A DNA stretch of 64,000 nucleotides, from contig JAJEAR010000060.1 of the NCBI GenBank assembly GCA_022822665.1, forward strand, positions 1 to 64,000, in the 5' to 3' direction. Positions 25,646 through 34,900 of this stretch are shown in pieces. Position 1 is the first letter of the stretch. Every line of letters begins with the position of its first letter. The stretch is from Alphaproteobacteria bacterium. GTDB lineage: Bacteria > Pseudomonadota > Alphaproteobacteria > Thalassobaculales > Thalassobaculaceae. Both the position numbers and the translations under genes were made by a program. The notes below the pieces were generated by a model. The model searched no databases. It was not told where the DNA came from and saw nothing but the letters and a program-made list of their open reading frames with translations.

Positions 25646-26620
25646 ATGACCGAACTGGATGACTCGATCCGCATCGACGGCCTGGTCATCGCCAGGTTCT
25701 CGCGCGAGGTCTTCGAGGACATGGCGCGCGGCGGCATCACCGCGGCCAACTGCACCTGTTCTGTCTGGCACGACTTTCGCGAGACCATGGCGGAGATCGC
25801 GCGCTGGAAGCACTGGTTCGCCGAGCATGAGTCGCTGATCACCCAGGTCCACGACACGACCGACATCCTGCGTGCCAAGCGGGAAGGTCGGGTGGGGATC
25901 ATCCTCGGCTGGCAGAACACCAGCGCGATCGAGAACGATATCAGCTCGCTGGTGCTGTTCCGCGACCTCGGCGTTCGGATCGTGCAGCTTACCTACAACT
26001 CCCAGAACCTGGTCGGTTCCGGCTGCTGGGAGAGCGAGGACGGCGGGCTGTCGGACTTCGGACGTCACGCGATCGAGGAAATGAACCGGCTGGGGATCCT
26101 GATTGACCTGTCGCATGTCGGCCCGAAGACCAGCGACGAGGCAATCCGCCACTCGCGTGCACCGGTCGCCTACACCCACTGCTGCCCGATGCTCAAGCAA
26201 CACCCCCGCAACAAGACCGACGAGCAGCTGCGAACCATTGCCGAGGCGGGCGGGTTCGTCGGGTTTGCGAGCTACACGCCGTTCCTGCCGCGCGGCGAGG
26301 ACAGTACCGCCGACGACTGCGTCGCGGCCATGGACTACCTGATCAACCTGGTCGGCGAGGAACGGGTGGGGATCGGGACCGACTGGGTCCAGGACCAGGA
26401 TCTCGAGTTCTTCCACTATCTCTCGCGCGACAAGGGCCGCGGTCGGCCGACCTCCACGCCGCAGAGCCGGGTGCCGCGAATGCCGAAGGGACTGGAGACC
26501 CTGGGCGACTTCGGCAACTTCGTCCCCGCGATGGAACGGGCCGGCTGGTCGCAGACCCGCATCAGCAGGGTGCTCGGCCGGAACTGGCTTGCCTTCCTCG
26601 AGGAGGTGTGGGGCGCGTAA
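25646..26620 (+). CDS. Membrane-dipeptidase-like (M19 family) amidohydrolase
   Basis: The 324-residue protein follows the renal/membrane dipeptidase fold. It has the SHVG histidine in LIDLSHVGPKTSDEA, the second histidine in AYTHCCP, the GIGTDWVQD aspartate and the C-terminal LGRNWLAFLEEVW helix. The first metal motif is odd: the expected HxD after the opening strand is replaced by L-V-I (residues 13-15 in IDGLVIARF). Zinc binding at the alpha site would therefore differ from classical enzymes. GGAGGAG precedes the ATG. It probably cleaves a dipeptide or related amide, but the altered site makes substrate guesses unsafe. Confidence 0.85.
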   Translation: MTELDDSIRIDGLVIARFSREVFEDMARGGITAANCTCSVWHDFRETMAEIARWKHWFAEHESLITQVHDTTDILRAKREGRVGIILGWQNTSAIENDISSLVLFRDLGVRIVQLTYNSQNLVGSGCWESEDGGLSDFGRHAIEEMNRLGILIDLSHVGPKTSDEAIRHSRAPVAYTHCCPMLKQHPRNKTDEQLRTIAEAGGFVGFASYTPFLPRGEDSTADDCVAAMDYLINLVGEERVGIGTDWVQDQDLEFFHYLSRDKGRGRPTSTPQSRVPRMPKGLETLGDFGNFVPAMERAGWSQTRISRVLGRNWLAFLEEVWGA

Positions 26621-26629
26621 CCGCGCCCG

Positions 26630-27391
26630 TCAGGCCGGCGCCAGCAGGTCGACGGCCGAGAGCGCGATGAGGCGGACCGCCAGCAGGGTCAGCAGCGCCT
26701 TGAAGGCCCAGCCGAAGACCCTCTCGGACAACCGCTCCAGCAGCGCCTTGCCGGTCATGGTTCCCAGGAAACCGCTCGCCACCATGGCGATGATCAGCGG
26801 GACCCACTCCCAGAAGGCGAACCCGAGAAAGCCGAACACCACGATCTTCAGCGCGTGCTGGAACATGGCGCACATGGCATGGGTGCTGACCGTGGTCATG
26901 CGCCCGAGCCTCTCGGGCGAGAGGAACGCCCCGATCAGCAGGCCGGTCGCACCCACGAACATGCTGGCAAAGGTGGTGCCGATCCCGATCGGAACGAAGC
27001 TTCGCGGCCCGGCATCGCGCCTGGTCAGCTTCGGCGCCCATACCACCCAGAGCACGAACAGCCCGAGCACCAGGCGCAGCATGTCCGTGGGCAGGGCCAC
27101 CACGACCTGGGAGGCCACGGCCGCCCCGATCAGCGAGCCGATCACGAAGTAGCCGAAGATCTCCCGGCTCACGTGCGACCGCATCACCCAGGCGCGGCCG
27201 CCGTTCGAACCCATCTGCACCGCACCGTGCACCGGGATCACCGCAAGCGGCGGCAGCACCGATGCCATGGCGATCAGCATCATGACCCCGCCGCCCAGCC
27301 CGAAGGCAGCCGTCACGGCCGAGGTCAGGTAGCTGAAGGCGATGAACGCAACCGCTTCCGCGGCGCCGAATCCGGCCGGCAACAGTTCCAT
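26630..27391 (-). CDS. TauE/SafE family membrane permease
   Basis: This 253-residue protein with about eight hydrophobic helices belongs to the TauE/SafE (DUF81) family, implicated in export of sulfite, sulfoacetate or related anions. The two half-repeats are seen as FGLGGGVMMLIAM near the N-terminus and FVGATGLLIGAFL in the middle. The ATG at 27391 is chosen because GAGGGG lies just before it; the ATG six codons earlier (27409) is possible. It converges with the dipeptidase gene with 9 nt between stops. Confidence 0.87.
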   Translation of the reverse strand: MELLPAGFGAAEAVAFIAFSYLTSAVTAAFGLGGGVMMLIAMASVLPPLAVIPVHGAVQMGSNGGRAWVMRSHVSREIFGYFVIGSLIGAAVASQVVVALPTDMLRLVLGLFVLWVVWAPKLTRRDAGPRSFVPIGIGTTFASMFVGATGLLIGAFLSPERLGRMTTVSTHAMCAMFQHALKIVVFGFLGFAFWEWVPLIIAMVASGFLGTMTGKALLERLSERVFGWAFKALLTLLAVRLIALSAVDLLAPA

Positions 27392-27503
27392 TTCCGTCCC
27401 CTCTTCCATGGCCGGCGCCAGGAGCGAATTTGCGTGACAGGCGGTCGCCTGACCGCTACACCTCCGGGCAACCCGTCACGGCCGGAACAGGGAAGACGAA
27501 CGG

Positions 27504-28115
27504 ATGAACACCCGTGCTGCCGACCGGGCTCAAGCCCTGGCCGATGATGCCATGGACCAGCTGTTTCGGGAAGCGCGCACCCACAACATCTGGACCGACC
27601 GGCCGGTTGCGGACGAGACCCTGCGCGCCCTCCATGCCCTGATGAAGATGGCGCCGACAAGCGCCAACATGAGCCCGGCGCGGATCCTGTTTCTGCGCAG
27701 CCGGGAAGCTCTGGAGCGGCTGCGGCCGGCACTGGCGCCGGGCAACGTCGAGAAGACCATGAGCGCGCCGGTTTGCGCGATCATCGGCCATGACCTCGAT
27801 TTCTGGACCCACCTGCCGCGGCTGTTTCCGCACAAGGACATGACCGGGATGTTCCGCGACGACCCGGCCATGGCCGAGGTGGCGGCATTCCGCAACGGAT
27901 CGCTGCAGGGCGGCTACTTCATCCTCGCTGCTCGCGCGGTCGGTCTCGACTGCGGACCGATGTCGGGTTTCGACAACGATGCGGTCGACCGGACGTTCTT
28001 TTCCGGGACCCGTATTCGTTCCAACTTCCTGTGCAACCTCGGCTACGGTGACGATACGGGGCTGTTTCCCCGCTCCCCCCGATTCGAATTTGACGAGATC
28101 TGCACCATCCTTTGA
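27504..28115 (+). CDS. RutE/HadB-like nitroreductase family protein
   Basis: The 203-residue flavoprotein matches the malonic semialdehyde reductase RutE/HadB group of nitroreductases. It has ALMKMAPTSANMSPARILF near the N-terminus, the CAIIGHDLDFW segment, GYFILAARAVGLDCGPMSGFD and a C-terminal NLGYGD flavin loop. RutE reduces malonic semialdehyde in pyrimidine degradation. No other rut genes are nearby, so here it may act on other aldehydes or enoyl compounds. The predicted cofactor is FMN with NAD(P)H. Confidence 0.87.
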   Translation: MNTRAADRAQALADDAMDQLFREARTHNIWTDRPVADETLRALHALMKMAPTSANMSPARILFLRSREALERLRPALAPGNVEKTMSAPVCAIIGHDLDFWTHLPRLFPHKDMTGMFRDDPAMAEVAAFRNGSLQGGYFILAARAVGLDCGPMSGFDNDAVDRTFFSGTRIRSNFLCNLGYGDDTGLFPRSPRFEFDEICTIL

Positions 28116-28200
28116 ACTGCGGGCTCCCCGGGCCGGGGTCGGCCACCGCTGCGCAGCGCCGCCCTGACCGGCCCGGCAGCCCCGTGACCAGGAGGAACGG

Positions 28201-31200
28201 GTGAAGGCGCGGCTCCTCATCATCGGCGCCGTCATGGCCGCGGCGCTCGGCGCCGCCAGCATCGGTCTGCTGTTCGCTCCCGGGCTCGTCGACTGGACGC
28301 CGAACCGCGCCCGGATCGCGGCGTCGATCGAGCAGCTGACCGGGACCACGGTCAGCATCGCGGGCGAGGTCGACTTCCGGTTCCTCCCCTCGCCCCGGTA
28401 CGTTGCCTCCGACATCACGCTGTCCGATCCGGCAGGAGAGCACGGAACCGACCTTCTCACAATCCGAACGCTCGACATCAGCCTCGACACCTGGGCGCTG
28501 CTGGTCGGGCGCACCCACGTCACCGCCGTCTCGCTCCTTGGCCCGGTGCTCACCGTCGAGCGGTTCGACCGGGACTTCATCGGTGTCGTCGGCAGCCTCG
28601 CTCCCTGGGCCGAACGATCGTTCACCATCGGCGAAGCGGGCATCAGCGACGGCACCATCGTCTACCGTGACCTGCTGTCGGGCGACGAGCACCGGATCGA
28701 GCGGTTGAACGCAACGCTGCGCTCCGATGATCCGAGCGGTCCGCACCGGATCGTCGGCACCCTCGCCTGGCGCGACCGGCCGCTGGAGATCGAGGTGGAC
28801 GTCGGTGAGCCGGACGGGCGCGGGACCGCGCGGCTCGACGCCGGGATCGGGTTGACCGGCACCGCCACCAGGGCGGAAATCTCCGGGCAGGTCCACCTCG
28901 GTCCCGCCCCGGTGTTTCGCGGCGGGCTTTCCATGACGTCGGAGAACGCGATCGGGGACCTGCGGTCCCTTGCGGGCCTGGAGGTGACCGATGGCGCGGA
29001 CACCCGGGCGGACCCGCACCGGCTGCGCCTTGACGCCAGCCTCTCGGCCGGGCCCGACGGCGCCGAGGCGACCGGCCTCGCGCTCGAGTTCGGCGACACG
29101 CGCATGGAGGGAGATGCGCGTGTTTCCCGCGCGCCCGACCTCGAGGTCGGTCTGAACCTTGCGCTCGCACGGGCGGACCTCGGCAGCCTGGAGGACGTGA
29201 CCAGGGCCGGCGAGGCGATCGCCGGCGCCCTGTACGACAGCCAGCAGGGGTTTTCGCTGCCCCACGAGATGGGTGCGACCCTGACCCTGGCATCCGACGC
29301 GGTCGATATCGGCGGCAGCCTGGTCCGGCACCTGCGGCTCGAGGGCGCGTTGGACGGGGGAGCATTCACCGTCCGGCACTTCACGGCGGAACTGCCCGGC
29401 GGCACGCTGACGAGGGTGGCGGGCACGCTGCACGCCATAGCCGGCAGTCCGCGCTTCGTCGGCGAGATCGACGTTGCGTCCGACAACCTGCGTACCCTGT
29501 TCGGCTGGCTGGACCTGCCGGTCGACACCGTTCCTCCGGACCGGTTGCGCACCGGCAGCTTTCGCTCCGAAATCGACGTCACCCCGGACCGGCTCGACCT
29601 GCCGGCGTGGCGCGTCGGGCTCGACGCCACCCGCGTGGACGGAGGCCTGTCAGCCCTGTTCGGTCCGCGCCCGGCGTTCGGTCTCGGCCTGTTCGCCGAC
29701 CGGATCACTCTCGATCCGTTTCTCGCAATCCTGCATGCCGCCGCCGGGATCGACGAGGCGGACAATGGTCGCAGGCAACGCATGCTCGAAGCGCTCGAAC
29801 GGTTCGATGCCAACCTGCTGATCGAAGTCAACGAGGCGACCGTGCGCGGCACCGTTCTGGAGCAGGTGCGCCTTGACGCCGGGATCGATCACGGGCGGAT
29901 CGCCCTGCGCGACCTTTCGGTGGGCAATGCCGACGGGGGGAGTTACTCGCTGACCGGCACGCTCGGCGAGACGACACCCGACGCGGTCGACATCAGGCTG
30001 GAAGTGCTCAACGGATCGATACCCGGGCTGGCCCGGCTGCTTGACATGCCGCTCGCGCCGGAACTGGCCGCGCTCGACAGGTTCGCGATCAGTTCGACCA
30101 TGACCGGCACCACCACGGGGCTCGACGTCAAGGGCACGGTCACCTCCGCTGACGGAACCGTGACGGCCGGGGGCAGGGTCGTCCCGGGATCACCCCCGGA
30201 ATTCCTGCTGAAGCTGAAGGCGGACCATCCCGACGCCAGCGCGCTGCTGCACCGCCTGACCGGCCGCTCGCATGCCCCGCCGGAGCACCTGGGCGAGGCG
30301 ACCGCCACCATCACCCTTGCAAGCCGCATCGACCGAGGTATCGATATCCAGTCGGTACTGCACCTCGGCAACGCACGCCTGGCGCTCGACGGCACGGCCG
30401 ACCCGTTCGCCCCCGACCCGACCCTGGATGTCCGGGTGCAGTTCTCCCATTCCGACCTGGCCGAACTGATCAGGATCCATGACCCCGGGTTCGCCCCGGC
30501 GCACGAAGGACCAGGCGCGCTCGACATCAGCGCGCACCTGGAAGGGACCGGCGCCGGGATCGAGGTTCGCGACATCGACGCGCACATCGGGACAGCCGGG
30601 ATCAGGGGAACCGGACGGATGGACCGGACCGGTCCCCGGCCTTCCATCACGCTTGCGCTGTCGTCGGGCCCGCTCGAGCTCGACGCCTGGCTGCCCGAGC
30701 GCGAGCCCGGGGCATCCGGCGCCGTTGTTCCGCTGGCGCCCGGTCGCGGCGGCTGGTCGCACGAGCCCTGGGACTTCGGCGCCCTTCGCGCCCTCGACCT
30801 TGCGCTCGACCTGGAGGCACAGCGGGTCGAATACGGCACCTCCGTCATCGAGGAGCTCGCGCTGTCGGCAACCCTGGTCGACGGAACCGCGGAGGTCACG
30901 CGGCTGCGGGGGCGGTTGCGGGACGGCACGGTGGAGGGCACGGGCCGTCTGGTGACAACCGGGATACCCGACCTGCAACTGCAGGTCCGGGCCGCCGGCA
31001 CGCGGCTCGACCACGTGCCCGACGGTGAACACCTTCCTGTTTCCGGCCTGCTGGATTACTCCGCCAACCTGACCGGGCAGGGACGATCGCAGTTCGAACT
31101 CGTCTCCAGCCTGCAGGGCCATGGAACAGCGGTGCTGACCGGGGGCGTCATCAACGGGATCGACCTTCCCGCTGCCAGCGCCCGGTTGCCGGGGATCGAG

Positions 31201-31941
31201 CGCACTGCCGACCTGCTCACCATGCTTCAGGAGGCCACGAGCGGCGGCGAGACCCCCTTCGAGCGGATTGCCGGCAACTTCACGATCCGCGATGGCGTCC
31301 TGACTTCCCGCGACCTGATCATGGAAGCCCCCTCGACCTCGGGAACCGCCGTGATGGTGCTCGATCTCCCGGTCCGGGAACTCGACTTCCGCTCCGAGCT
31401 TTGGCTGACGGACCTGCCGCAGGCGCCTCCGCTCGGGGTACGGCTGGTCGGGCCGATGACCGCGCCGCGCGTCGAGCTCGATGTCGAACGGATGCAGGAA
31501 CTCGTGCTCCAGCGCATGAAACGGACCGGCGTGCTGCAGCGCCTCACAACGCAACCCGGGGCGGCACCGGGCGCGGAAGGCCAACAGTCCGGGGATTCAA
31601 AGCCCGGGCCCGGCGCGACCGACCCTGATCCCGCGATGCCCGAACCTGAGGACGCGGGACCCGCGCCGAAGGACGCCGCATCCGGACCGGATGCCGGACC
31701 CCGGACCCCGGAGCGCGAACCGCAGGCCGCCGGACCGCGGTCAGACGGCACCGTACCGGAGCCGGAAACCGCCGCGCCGAAGCCGGAAACCGCCGCGCCG
31801 GAACCGGAACGCACCACGGCCACGCCCGGGAGTTCTGCGACCCGGCCGGAGAGCTCAGCGCCCGGTCCCGACAAAGACAAGTCCGGGACGGCCGGCAAGC
31901 GGCGCGACTTCCAGTCCATCCTCGAGGGCCTGCTGGAATAG
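28201..31941 (+). CDS. AsmA family protein with a long proline/glutamate-rich tail
   Basis: The 1246-residue protein begins with a single membrane anchor (about residues 5-27) followed by the AsmA N-terminal core with PNRARIAASIEQLTGTTVSI. Many beta-strand repeats follow, and an AsmA C-terminal block near 1030-1130 with VINGIDLPAASARL and the FTIRDGVLTSRDLIMEAP pattern. AsmA-like proteins bridge the periplasm and help lipid or outer-membrane traffic. The last about 110 residues are low-complexity, with PEPETAA-type repeats ending in a short basic RRDFQSILEGLLE motif. The start is GTG with AGGAGG before it. It is longer than classical AsmA. Confidence 0.88.
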   Translation: MKARLLIIGAVMAAALGAASIGLLFAPGLVDWTPNRARIAASIEQLTGTTVSIAGEVDFRFLPSPRYVASDITLSDPAGEHGTDLLTIRTLDISLDTWALLVGRTHVTAVSLLGPVLTVERFDRDFIGVVGSLAPWAERSFTIGEAGISDGTIVYRDLLSGDEHRIERLNATLRSDDPSGPHRIVGTLAWRDRPLEIEVDVGEPDGRGTARLDAGIGLTGTATRAEISGQVHLGPAPVFRGGLSMTSENAIGDLRSLAGLEVTDGADTRADPHRLRLDASLSAGPDGAEATGLALEFGDTRMEGDARVSRAPDLEVGLNLALARADLGSLEDVTRAGEAIAGALYDSQQGFSLPHEMGATLTLASDAVDIGGSLVRHLRLEGALDGGAFTVRHFTAELPGGTLTRVAGTLHAIAGSPRFVGEIDVASDNLRTLFGWLDLPVDTVPPDRLRTGSFRSEIDVTPDRLDLPAWRVGLDATRVDGGLSALFGPRPAFGLGLFADRITLDPFLAILHAAAGIDEADNGRRQRMLEALERFDANLLIEVNEATVRGTVLEQVRLDAGIDHGRIALRDLSVGNADGGSYSLTGTLGETTPDAVDIRLEVLNGSIPGLARLLDMPLAPELAALDRFAISSTMTGTTTGLDVKGTVTSADGTVTAGGRVVPGSPPEFLLKLKADHPDASALLHRLTGRSHAPPEHLGEATATITLASRIDRGIDIQSVLHLGNARLALDGTADPFAPDPTLDVRVQFSHSDLAELIRIHDPGFAPAHEGPGALDISAHLEGTGAGIEVRDIDAHIGTAGIRGTGRMDRTGPRPSITLALSSGPLELDAWLPEREPGASGAVVPLAPGRGGWSHEPWDFGALRALDLALDLEAQRVEYGTSVIEELALSATLVDGTAEVTRLRGRLRDGTVEGTGRLVTTGIPDLQLQVRAAGTRLDHVPDGEHLPVSGLLDYSANLTGQGRSQFELVSSLQGHGTAVLTGGVINGIDLPAASARLPGIERTADLLTMLQEATSGGETPFERIAGNFTIRDGVLTSRDLIMEAPSTSGTAVMVLDLPVRELDFRSELWLTDLPQAPPLGVRLVGPMTAPRVELDVERMQELVLQRMKRTGVLQRLTTQPGAAPGAEGQQSGDSKPGPGATDPDPAMPEPEDAGPAPKDAASGPDAGPRTPEREPQAAGPRSDGTVPEPETAAPKPETAAPEPERTTATPGSSATRPESSAPGPDKDKSGTAGKRRDFQSILEGLLE

Positions 31942-31978
31942 ACGGGCCGGCGTGATCCCGTCCCGCTGCCGCGAAGTT

Positions 31979-34900
31979 CTACCGGTCAGGTTCGAACACG
32001 AGCCCGGGCACGACCACTTCCCATTCCCCGCATCGCACGGCGGCGCGATATTCCGGATCCGTGGCCTCCCGGCTCCGGCCCACCACCGCGTGGACCTCCG
32101 CCGAGATGAAGCGCATAGCGCGCGGAGGCTCGAACGACCGGGCGAGACGTCCCACGGCCCGCCCGGCCCGGTCGACGCAGTTCCAGCGGCCGTCGGCCGC
32201 GATCCGGACGTCGAGCGGGTCACCCGGTTCGAGCGAGGCGATGGCGGCATGGACCGGGGAGCCGGGATCTCTGCGACCGGCAAAGCCCAGGTCGACATCC
32301 TGCAGCGTCGGGCGGACATGCAGGTACCCGGCCTCGACCGGGCACGGTGGCAGCTCGGCCGCCTCGCGCATGATGACCGAATCATGGCCGCGCAGTTCTT
32401 CCTGGAAGCCCAGCGACCGGTCCATCCGCGCAAGGGTCAGCGTGTGGCGGGCACGGGTCATGGCAACGTAGTACAGCCGGCGCGGCGCATCGGGGTCCTC
32501 GCCCTCGCCCCGGCGCCGCCAGCTGCCGTCAAGCACCGCCACGTGATCGAATTCCAGTCCCTTGGCCCGGTGGGCGGTGAGCAGCAGCAGCCCGTGCTGG
32601 CGGCGACGGACGTCCCGGCCCCATTCCGCCAGCCACTCGATGAACTGGTCGGTCGGCGCTTCCCCGCCGCCCAGCTCGAGCGCGTATTCCTCCACCGCCT
32701 GGCGCAGCAGGTCGTTCCAGGGACCGGCCGGGCACCGCTGCACCCGGCCCTGCAGGACCGGCACGTCGACCACCCTGGTCTCGCGCCGGCGCAGCCAGTC
32801 AACGAAGTGCCGCGTCTCCCGCAACCTCCAAAACCCCGGGATTTCCTCGTTCGCGACCTGAACGCGGATCCGCTCCGCATGCCCGTGCGCCTCGCAGAAC
32901 GCGCGGATCGGCACCAGGTCCTTCCATTCGCGCGCGATCACCGCACAGCGTGACCAGTCCCAGTCGGAAGCCAGCCCCGAAAGGCGCAGCAGTTCCGCCA
33001 TGACGGCCCGCGCCTGCCCGGCCCGGTCGGCGCCCGCCGGCAGAATCTGCACCCGACCGCGCGAGACCGGGTCGAGACCGGTCCATTTCCCACCCGGCTC
33101 CTGCCTCTCGCGGGCCCGGTCGACATGGATCGGGTGGTCCGCCTTCATCCGTTCGCGCGCAGGCGCGATGATCGCGTTCGCGGCTGCCACGATATGGGCC
33201 GTGGAGCGGTAGTTTGCGGTCAGGTAGGTCGGACTGGGCCCGTAGTCATCCTGGAAGCGGCGGATGTACTCCACCGACGCACCGTTGAAAGCATAGATGT
33301 TCTGGTCATCGTCGCCGACCGCGAACAGGGTGAGCCTGCCCGCTTCGTCCGCCTGCGTCCGGCCGGCGAGCGCCGAGATCAGCTCGTAGTGCTCGCGGGC
33401 GACGTCCTGGTACTCGTCGACCAGAATCCACCGGAACCCCGCAAGCAGGCGTGCGCGCTGCTCGTCTGCCTCCTCGGGTACCAGCCCCTCGCCGCGCAGG
33501 ACCCTGGTTGCAAGCTGCAGCACCTCGTCAAACATCTCCCGGTCAGGCTGCTCGGCCCGGCCGGTGAAGCTCGCACCCGCAAGCCGCATCGCCAGCGCAT
33601 GGCAGGTCATCACCGTGACACCGCGGGCATCGTCGCCGATCAGCCCGGCGAGGCGGCGGCGGATGTCGACGGCGGCGTGCCGGTTGTAGGCGAGCGCGAT
33701 GATGCTGCGCGCATTCTCTCGCCGGACCCTGACCAGCCAGGCGATGCGGTGGACGATGACCCGGGTCTTGCCCGAGCCCGGACCGGCGAGGACCAGGACG
33801 TTGGTCTGCACCCGCTCGTCGGCGACGATGCGCTGCTGCACCGGGTTGCCCAAGCTTTCCACGATAGCCCGCCAGGACGCCGGCGTCGCCTGCCGGGCGG
33901 TCTCCCGCTCCCGTCCGGGCAGCCAGCGGGCGAGAAACGCCTCCTCCCCGAGCGAGAAGTAGTCCATGACCAGGCGCAGCGCCTCGCTCATGGCCACGAG
34001 CCCGCGTTCTGCGAACGCCACCATGACGTGGATCTGCAGCACCTGGCCCCGGTAATGAAGTGCAAGCGGCTCGAAGTCCGCCCTCGAGAAACCGCGCCGG
34101 TCCCGCTGCTCGAGCCGGATCATCATTGCCGGGCGGAACACCGCCAGTCCCTTGTTCAGGCGGATCACCTCCTGTTCGTGCAGCCACAGCAGCGCACGGT
34201 CCAGCAGCCTGGCCGGATTGCGGATCCTCGCCTTCAGGACCAGGTCGGACTCGACCGCCTGCAGGAGTTTGCCGAGCGTGGTCTCCGCCAGCAGGTCGGT
34301 GCCGCGAATTCCAGATGGCAGGCAGCCGAGCATGTGTTCCAGCAGGCAGGCAGCTCCGTCGCGACGCAGGCCCGCGGTCGCTTCCAGCGCTCCCCATTCG
34401 CGCCGCAGCGTGATGCCCACGGTCTCCAGGTCCCGGGTGCGGACCGTGAGACTGCCGGGCGCACCGTCCTCCTCGCCACGACCGTCATTGGCAATGCCGC
34501 GCACGATGCGGAGCAGGCGTTCGGGGAACGGGTCGACCAGACCCTGGTCCCGCAGGACCTGGGCGGCGATGCGCAGGTGAAGGGAGGAACCGTCGCCCTT
34601 GCCGAGATCGGGCGCGGTCTCGCGCATGTGGGCGATGAGCGCGGTTTCCAGCGCGGCCGCTTCCTCGAAGCGCCTGCGTGACGAGCGTTCCACGCCGGTG
34701 TGAACGAACGCGGTCAGCGCGGTGTCATTGCTGGCGATGCGGTACCGTTCCAGGTCATGCAGTGCGTGGCGCACCGCTTCGGATCCGAGGCCCGAGATCC
34801 CCATGAGTTCGTCCGTGCTGATCCCTTCGTCGGCGTCCGCGCCGATCAGTGCTCCCGCGATCCGCAGCAGCTGACCACGGTAGGCATCCGTAAACCCTGC

